Source: Ferdinandcohnia salidurans (GTDB lineage Bacteria > Bacillota > Bacilli > Bacillales > Bacillaceae_L). From it: a stretch of 64,000 nt of DNA. Below, piece after piece: positions 59,805 to 64,000 of the stretch (position 1 is its first letter; the number at the start of each line of letters is the position of its first letter). Location: contig NZ_JBHUEK010000004.1 in NCBI RefSeq assembly GCF_042680725.1, positions 186,001 through 250,000 on the forward strand, in the 5' to 3' direction. The notes under the pieces were generated by a model. That model did no database searches. It saw only the letters and a list, made by a program, of their open reading frames with translations, and was not told the DNA's origin. The position numbers and the translations under genes were made by a program.

Positions 59805-61067
59805 ATGTCGATTAGAGGGAAATTAAATCGATTAAAAAATCATATTGTGAATGAAGAAGAGGTAAAGCAAAAGCCATTAGAGCAGTCTGTTCATTTGGAG
59901 GAAATTCCTTATTTAGATAAGTGGAAAGAGTTTGGAGCGGAACCTTTTTATTTTGATGGTACCTATTGTATGGTTCGTAAAGTAGAGTATCCACTGGATT
60001 TTCAGCATGGCTTGTATTCTTTTTCTAAATTAAATGATGTAATTAAGCTGTGGAATAATTCTGTATTGAACCATCCTCTGTCTGCAAAAGGACATCAAGT
60101 TTCTGATTTGTTTTTCTTTGACACTGAAACAACGGGATTAGGCGGGGGGACTGGCAACACTATCTTTTTATTAGGACACGCAAGAGTTCAAGAAGATCGC
60201 GTTGTTCTCACGCAACATTTTTTACCTAACCCCGGCAGCGAGGTTGCCCTTTACCAAAGTTTTCTTTCAAGTGTTGACTACACGACCCTTGTGACTTATA
60301 ACGGAAAGTCATTCGATTGGCCACAAGTGAAAACAAGGCATACATTAATTCGAGATGAGTTACCTAAACTTCCAGAATTTAGGCATTTCGATTTATACCA
60401 TGCCGCAAGAAGATTATGGAAGAACAAACTCGATTCTGTAAGACTTTCAAATGTTGAAAAAGAAATTCTTGAAATCCAGCGTGATGGGGACGTACCAGGT
60501 TATTTAGCACCGATTCTTTATTTTGATTATGTCGAAAATCAGGTGCCAGATGGGATTTTTGGTGTGATGCGCCATAATGAAATCGATATTCTATCGCTCC
60601 TAACCCTTTATATTCACTTATCAGGTGCAGTTATTCTTGACGAAAAGAATAAATATACGACTGATAAATACGAAATTGCGAGATGGTTAGAGGCACTTGG
60701 GGAAACCTCAAAGGCTCAGGAACTATATGAGCAGGTTGTTGCTGTGGACTCAGACAAAGAAATGAAGGCAAAGCTTGCATTAGCGTTTTTATCTAAGAAG
60801 GATAAAAAGCATGAGGAAGCAATAAAGCTATTTGGTGAGGTACATGAAAATGGGGCAGACCATGATGCTGTTCTAGCAAGTGTGGAGTTGGCGAAATATT
60901 ATGAACATTACACAAAGGATTATAATATCGCATTGGATATTGCAAAGAGTGGATATGTGAAATGGAAAGAAATCAAGGATCCAGGCAATAAGACAAAAAA
61001 TGAAAAGATTGAAAGTGAGTTTCAAAAGCGACTTGCAAGAATAACCAGGAAACTTCAAAAAAGTTAG
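59805..61067 (+). CDS. yprB: Exonuclease YprB
   Basis: 420 residues. RNase H-like DEDD nuclease domain with FFFDTETTGLGGGTGNTIFLLG (about residues 103-124), VTYNGKSFDWPQVKTR and HNEIDILSLLTLY, then a C-terminal helical TPR-like region (AQELYEQVVAVDSDKEMKAKLALAFL). In B. subtilis the pair YprA/YprB (MrfA/MrfB) repairs mitomycin C lesions independently of UvrA. 14 bases after yprA; translationally linked. Confidence 0.95.
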   Translation: MSIRGKLNRLKNHIVNEEEVKQKPLEQSVHLEEIPYLDKWKEFGAEPFYFDGTYCMVRKVEYPLDFQHGLYSFSKLNDVIKLWNNSVLNHPLSAKGHQVSDLFFFDTETTGLGGGTGNTIFLLGHARVQEDRVVLTQHFLPNPGSEVALYQSFLSSVDYTTLVTYNGKSFDWPQVKTRHTLIRDELPKLPEFRHFDLYHAARRLWKNKLDSVRLSNVEKEILEIQRDGDVPGYLAPILYFDYVENQVPDGIFGVMRHNEIDILSLLTLYIHLSGAVILDEKNKYTTDKYEIARWLEALGETSKAQELYEQVVAVDSDKEMKAKLALAFLSKKDKKHEEAIKLFGEVHENGADHDAVLASVELAKYYEHYTKDYNIALDIAKSGYVKWKEIKDPGNKTKNEKIESEFQKRLARITRKLQKS

Positions 61068-61157
61068 AAAATATTACCCAGGCAAGCGCATAATTAGTGG
61101 TTTTTCGCGCTTTGTTTGTCGATTTTATGAAGATTTGCAAACTTCCTTCATTTGTCA

Positions 61158-61186
61158 TTGTAGAACTTTGTAATACCATGTAAAAT
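61158..61186 (+). promoter_or_regulatory. Promoter of the small membrane peptide gene
   Basis: TTGTAG (61158-61163) and TAAAAT (61181-61186) with a 17-bp spacer. Confidence 0.6.
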
Positions 61187-61233
61187 AGTGTTTTGTGTAA
61201 AGGAAATATTATTTTAGATGGAGAGAGAAATGT

Positions 61234-61329
61234 ATGTATAAGAAAATTTTATTTCTGTACTTTTTTGTACTTTTAATAACTGTAATTGTATTAACTGGAA
61301 TAAAAGAAGGCTCCTATGCCTTTTTCTAA
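61234..61329 (+). CDS. Candidate 31-residue membrane peptide
   Basis: MYKKILFLYFFVLLITVIVL then TGIKEGSYAFF: a short basic start and one strong hydrophobic segment. GGAGAGAG lies 6 bases before ATG 61234, a promoter is 48 bases upstream, and a terminator stem (61302-61326) overlaps the last codons, so the transcript would be about 135 nt. No homologue is recognised. The alternative is that the stretch is only a small RNA or the yprB terminator region. Confidence 0.5.
   Translation: MYKKILFLYFFVLLITVIVLTGIKEGSYAFF
61302..61326 (+). terminator. Terminator overlapping the small peptide gene end
   Basis: AAGGC (61307-61311) pairs with GCCTT (61318-61322), extended by AAG with T-rich TTT, followed by a short T-run. 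The stem lies inside the reading frame. Confidence 0.6.
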
Positions 61330-61361
61330 ACTTTTACAATAAAATAGGTGTTTTGATTAGT

Positions 61362-61389
61362 ACATGACTACCCATTCCTTCATAGGCTA
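61362..61389 (+). promoter_or_regulatory. Possible sigma-K promoter of cotD
   Basis: CATAGGCTA (61381-61389) fits the sigma-K -10 form CATAnnnTA; an AC at 61362-61363 is at about the right distance for the short -35. Fits mother-cell expression of cotD. Confidence 0.55.
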
Positions 61390-61426
61390 TTAATGTAAGA
61401 CAGATGAAGGAAAGGAGATAAATAAA

Positions 61427-61663
61427 ATGTATTGTCCAACAAACGTAATGCAACCTATTGTTCACCCAACTAAATGTTGTGTCCAACATCATTGCTGTAA
61501 AACAATTGTTCCACATATTCATCCTTCACATACGCAACATGTAAATCATCATATGTATCAACATATGCATTATTACCCACACACAGAATCTGTTGCGAAT
61601 GAGGTAACGAATCAACACTTTAATTGTGGACCAAGACCACCAAGACCATTTATGGGAAGATAA
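61427..61663 (+). CDS. cotD: Spore coat protein CotD
   Basis: 78 residues, rich in His, Pro and Cys: IVHPTKCCVQHHCCKTIVPHIHP, then HHMYQHMHYYPHT and an ending GPRPPRPFMGR. Composition and the place between yprB and ypsA match CotD, an inner-coat protein. AAAGGAGAT precedes ATG 61427. Tandem cysteines may bind metal or cross-link the coat. Confidence 0.92.
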   Translation: MYCPTNVMQPIVHPTKCCVQHHCCKTIVPHIHPSHTQHVNHHMYQHMHYYPHTESVANEVTNQHFNCGPRPPRPFMGR

Positions 61664-61712
61664 TTCAATAATAAAACGTAATCTAAAAATGTAACGTATA
61701 ATAAGACGATCT

Positions 61713-61741
61713 AACAGGAACTGTCATGGTTCCTGTTTTAC
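61713..61741 (+). terminator. Terminator of cotD
   Basis: AACAGGAAC (61713-61721) pairs with GTTCCTGTT (61729-61737) and TTA follows. Confidence 0.85.
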
Positions 61742-61784
61742 ATACTTTAAGGAGAAATTTTATTCGATGTAAAGGAGTGTTGAC

Positions 61785-62345
61785 ATGGTAAAGGTTGTTG
61801 CAATTACAGGCTATAAACCATTTGAACTTGGAATTTTTGGACAGGATCATCCGGGAATCAAATATATTAAACTAGCCCTTAAGAAGCAACTGATCTCTTT
61901 AATTGAAGACGGATTAGAATGGGTCATTATAAGCGGACAACTTGGTGTTGAGCTTTGGGCAGCAGAAATTACATTCGAACTTCAAGAGGAATATCCTGAA
62001 CTAAGGCTTGCTGTCATTACTCCATTTCTAGAACAAGAAGAAAAATGGAATGAAACAAACAAAGAATTCTATCAGCTTATTTTGTCGCAAGCCGACTATG
62101 TAAACAGCATCACAAATCGAAAATATGATAATCCATCACAATTCCGCTTGAAGAATGCTTTTTTCCTTGATAAAAGTGATGCGTTATTAATTTTCTATGA
62201 CGAGGAAAAGGATGGAAGTCCTCGTTATATCTATGCAGATGCAAAAAAGAAAGCTGAAAATGAAGACTATCAGCTTATTACAATAAATGCGTATGACCTT
62301 CAGGCAATCGTTGAAGAAGAACAATTCGCGAATAATGATTACTAA
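61785..62345 (+). CDS. ypsA: YpsA family protein (DUF1273, SLOG fold)
   Basis: 186 residues. VVAITGYKPFELGIF at the start and WVIISGQLGVELWAAEI form the glycine-containing nucleotide-binding region of the SLOG/Rossmann-like family; FLDKSDALLIFYDEEKDGSPRYI follows. Overproduction in B. subtilis affects cell division, and the gene is always beside gpsB. Ligand unknown. Confidence 0.93.
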   Translation: MVKVVAITGYKPFELGIFGQDHPGIKYIKLALKKQLISLIEDGLEWVIISGQLGVELWAAEITFELQEEYPELRLAVITPFLEQEEKWNETNKEFYQLILSQADYVNSITNRKYDNPSQFRLKNAFFLDKSDALLIFYDEEKDGSPRYIYADAKKKAENEDYQLITINAYDLQAIVEEEQFANNDY

Positions 62346-62432
62346 TGGTTTCACCATTTAAATTGACAATACACGAATTATTTGAAAAAATAGGTGTAGG
62401 AATAATGGGGAAAGTGTATCGAGGTGAATGAT

Positions 62433-62732
62433 ATGATATCAGATAAAATAAAACTAAGTGCCACACAAATACTTGAAAAAGAATTTAAAACAGGCATGAA
62501 AGGCTATAAACAAGAAGAAGTTGATAAATTTTTAGATGTAATTATTAAGGACTATGAAATGTTTTACCAAGAAATTGAGGAACTTCAACAAGAGAATCTC
62601 CGCTTAAAACGTCAGTTAGAGGATTCTTATAAGAAACAGCCACAAGCACAAACAGGAACAACTAATTTTGATATTTTAAAACGGTTATCTAACCTTGAAA
62701 AACATGTTTTTGGTAGTAAGTTATACGACTGA
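62433..62732 (+). CDS. gpsB: Cell division protein GpsB
   Basis: 99 residues, DivIVA-like: N-terminal lipid/PBP-binding domain (KLSATQILEKEFKTGMKGYKQEEVDKFLDVIIKDY), coiled coil (EIEELQQENLRLKRQLEDSYKK) and the conserved C-terminal trimer helix (NFDILKRLSNLEKHVFGSKLYD). It shuttles PBP1 (the ponA product in this window) between division site and side wall. ATG 62433 with GAGGTGA upstream; an in-frame GTG at 62424 overlaps the site. Confidence 0.97.
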   Translation: MISDKIKLSATQILEKEFKTGMKGYKQEEVDKFLDVIIKDYEMFYQEIEELQQENLRLKRQLEDSYKKQPQAQTGTTNFDILKRLSNLEKHVFGSKLYD

Positions 62733-62784
62733 TGAAAGTTTTCTGACCAGATAAACGAGGAAAAATTTACTAGTGCGTAATTAC

Positions 62785-62813
62785 TTGCAATCTTAATGTT
62801 TTTCCACTATACT
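62785..62813 (+). promoter_or_regulatory. Promoter of rnpB
   Basis: TTGCAA (62785-62790) and TATACT (62808-62813), 17-bp spacer, placed just before the mature RNA start. Confidence 0.8.
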
Positions 62814-62828
62814 ATTTTTTACACACAT

Positions 62829-63238
62829 TAATAACGTTCGGGTAATCGCTGCAGGGTAACCTGCAGAGGAAAGTCCATGCTCGCACGGACTGAGATGTCC
62901 GTAGTGTTCGTGCCTAGCGAAAAAATAAGCTAGGGTAGCTAAAGTGTTGAACTTTGCTAACGGCAGGGAAAAAACCTAAGTCCATTAGGATATGGTTTGA
63001 CTACCTTTAAAGTGCCACAGTGACGAAGTCCTGTAAGAAATTACAGGAGTGGAACGAGGTAAACCCCACGAGCGAGAAACCCAAATTATGGTAGGGGCAC
63101 TTTCTCTTTTGGAAATGAACGAGGAGAAGGACAGGCGTCCTAACGTCTGTAGATAGATGATTACCACCGGAGTACGAGGCATTCGTTTTGCCGACTGAAG
63201 TACGAAGGAACAAAACATGGCTTACAGAACGTTATTAA
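62829..63238 (+). ncRNA. rnpB: RNase P RNA, type B
   Basis: Catalytic RNA that matures tRNA 5' ends. Helix P1 is AATAACGTTC (62830-62839) with GAACGTTATT (63228-63237). Conserved blocks occur in order: GAGGAAAGTCCATGCTCGCAC, AGTGCCACAGTGACGAAGTC, GGTAAACCCC, GAGCGAGAAACCCAAAT, AGATAGATGATTACC and ACAAAACATGGCTTACAGAA. The layout is the Bacillus (type B) form, about 410 nt. Ends are set by P1 and may be off by a few bases. Confidence 0.97.
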
Positions 63239-63263
63239 TTAAACGACCAATATGAATAAAGAA

Positions 63264-63295
63264 GCAAAGCTCTTCATAATTGAAGAGCTTTTTGT
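63264..63295 (+). terminator. Terminator of rnpB
   Basis: AAAGCTCTTC (63266-63275) pairs with GAAGAGCTTT (63282-63291), then TTT. Confidence 0.9.
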
Positions 63296-63398
63296 ATGCT
63301 TACGTTTTTTTGAGGATATTTAATAGCATTTCTTGCTTTACTCTGTGAGTTTCTTTATTCTTTTACTATACATAATGTACATAGTTAGGGTGAACGTA

Positions 63399-64000
63399 AT
63401 GGGAAAAGTAACACTTATTGCTACGGCGGCAATGGGAATTGAATCAATTGTTGCCAATGAAGTGCGGGATTTAGGCTATGAATGTACCGTTGAAAACGGC
63501 AAAATTACATTCGTCGCAGATGAACAAGCCATATGTCGAAGTAATTTATGGCTTAGAACAGCAGACCGTATTAAGCTAAAGGTTGGAGAATTTAAAGCCA
63601 CAACCTTTGATGAATTATTTGAAAAGACAAAAGCCCTTAATTGGGGGGACATTATTCCAGAAAATGCAGAGTTTCCTGTTATAGGAAAATCAGTAAAGTC
63701 AAAACTCTTTAGTGTCTCTGATTGCCAAAGCATTGTTAAAAAAGCAGTTGTTGACAGTCTTAAAAAGCATTATCGCAAAACATCTGGCTGGTTTGAGGAA
63801 ACTGGACCATTATTTCGGATTGAAGTCGCTTTACTGAAAGATGTTGCGACTTTAACAATCGATTGTAGTGGAGTCGGACTCCATAAACGCGGTTACCGAG
63901 CTGGACAAGGGGAAGCGCCATTAAAAGAAACGCTCGCAGCGACATTAGTCAAGCTAACAAATTGGACACCAGATAAGCCTTTTGTTGATCCATTTTGCGG
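63399..64000 (+). CDS. rlmL: rRNA large subunit methyltransferase RlmL/YpsC, 3' end cut
   Basis: 200 codons visible before the window ends. MGKVTLIATAAMGIESIVAN starts an N-terminal ferredoxin-like plus THUMP domain (RNA binding; LRTADRIKLKVGEF, then VDSLKKHYRKTSGWFEE and LTIDCSGVGLHKRGYR). The last visible residues, PFVDPFCG, are the beginning of the SAM-dependent methyltransferase motif. It corresponds to B. subtilis ypsC after rnpB. Likely modifies a guanine of 23S rRNA. ATG 63399 has GGGTGAA upstream. Confidence 0.95.
   Translation, partial: MGKVTLIATAAMGIESIVANEVRDLGYECTVENGKITFVADEQAICRSNLWLRTADRIKLKVGEFKATTFDELFEKTKALNWGDIIPENAEFPVIGKSVKSKLFSVSDCQSIVKKAVVDSLKKHYRKTSGWFEETGPLFRIEVALLKDVATLTIDCSGVGLHKRGYRAGQGEAPLKETLAATLVKLTNWTPDKPFVDPFC

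Overview
The window looks like a chromosome segment of an AT-rich, spore-forming Bacillaceae bacterium. Shine-Dalgarno sequences are strong, type B RNase P RNA is present, sporulation genes (ypjB, cotD, sspM, a CsgA-like gene) occur, and the gene order follows the Bacillus subtilis aroC-to-ypsC region for most of its length. No phage, insertion sequence, CRISPR array or tRNA gene was seen.

Region by region: (1) 1-12.7 kb is the aromatic supraoperon: aroC (cut at the left edge), aroB, aroH, a TRAP-type trp leader, trpEDCFBA, hisC, tyrA, aroA. Chorismate is made, then split towards tryptophan, tyrosine/phenylalanine and histidine. (2) 12.8-20.9 kb holds a degenerate amidohydrolase-like protein, ypiA-ypiB-ypiF, the menaquinol:cytochrome c reductase genes qcrABC, ypjA, ypjB and a yugP-type zinc peptidase. 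(3) 21-27 kb is ypjC (reverse) and the ypjD-dapB-mgsA-bshA-cca-birA operon, without the bshB1 gene that sits beside bshA in B. subtilis. (4) 27-38.5 kb has panBCD behind a leader resembling the pan RNA motif, then dinG, a degenerate ComEC-like protein, ypmA, ypmB, aspB, asnS, dnaD, nth, ypoC. (5) 38.5-45.1 kb carries ponA and recU (reverse), yppC, and small sporulation-type genes on both strands. (6) 45.2-57.4 kb is the accessory part: Hsp20, a Crp/Fnr regulator, an oligopeptide ABC transporter (five genes), a noncoding stretch with a candidate small RNA and a Bacillaceae-type repeat, ydjO, a cold-shock gene, a divergent MFS exporter/TetR pair, and selO. (7) 57.5-64 kb returns to the conserved order: yprA, yprB, a candidate 31-codon membrane peptide gene, cotD, ypsA, gpsB, rnpB, and the start of the rlmL/ypsC methyltransferase gene.

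The most informative noncoding signals are: the trp leader with 12 closely spaced (G/T)AG triplets and mutually exclusive antiterminator/terminator pairings; a branched inverted-repeat structure between trpA and hisC; a 28-nt motif shared by the hisC and asnS leaders; tandem bulged-A hairpins before panB; a promoter-plus-terminator unit after the peptide transporter; and a probable non-canonical ATT start in selO. Nothing here is clearly an unknown large biological system; the novelty candidates are small RNAs, leaders, small proteins and degenerate enzymes.
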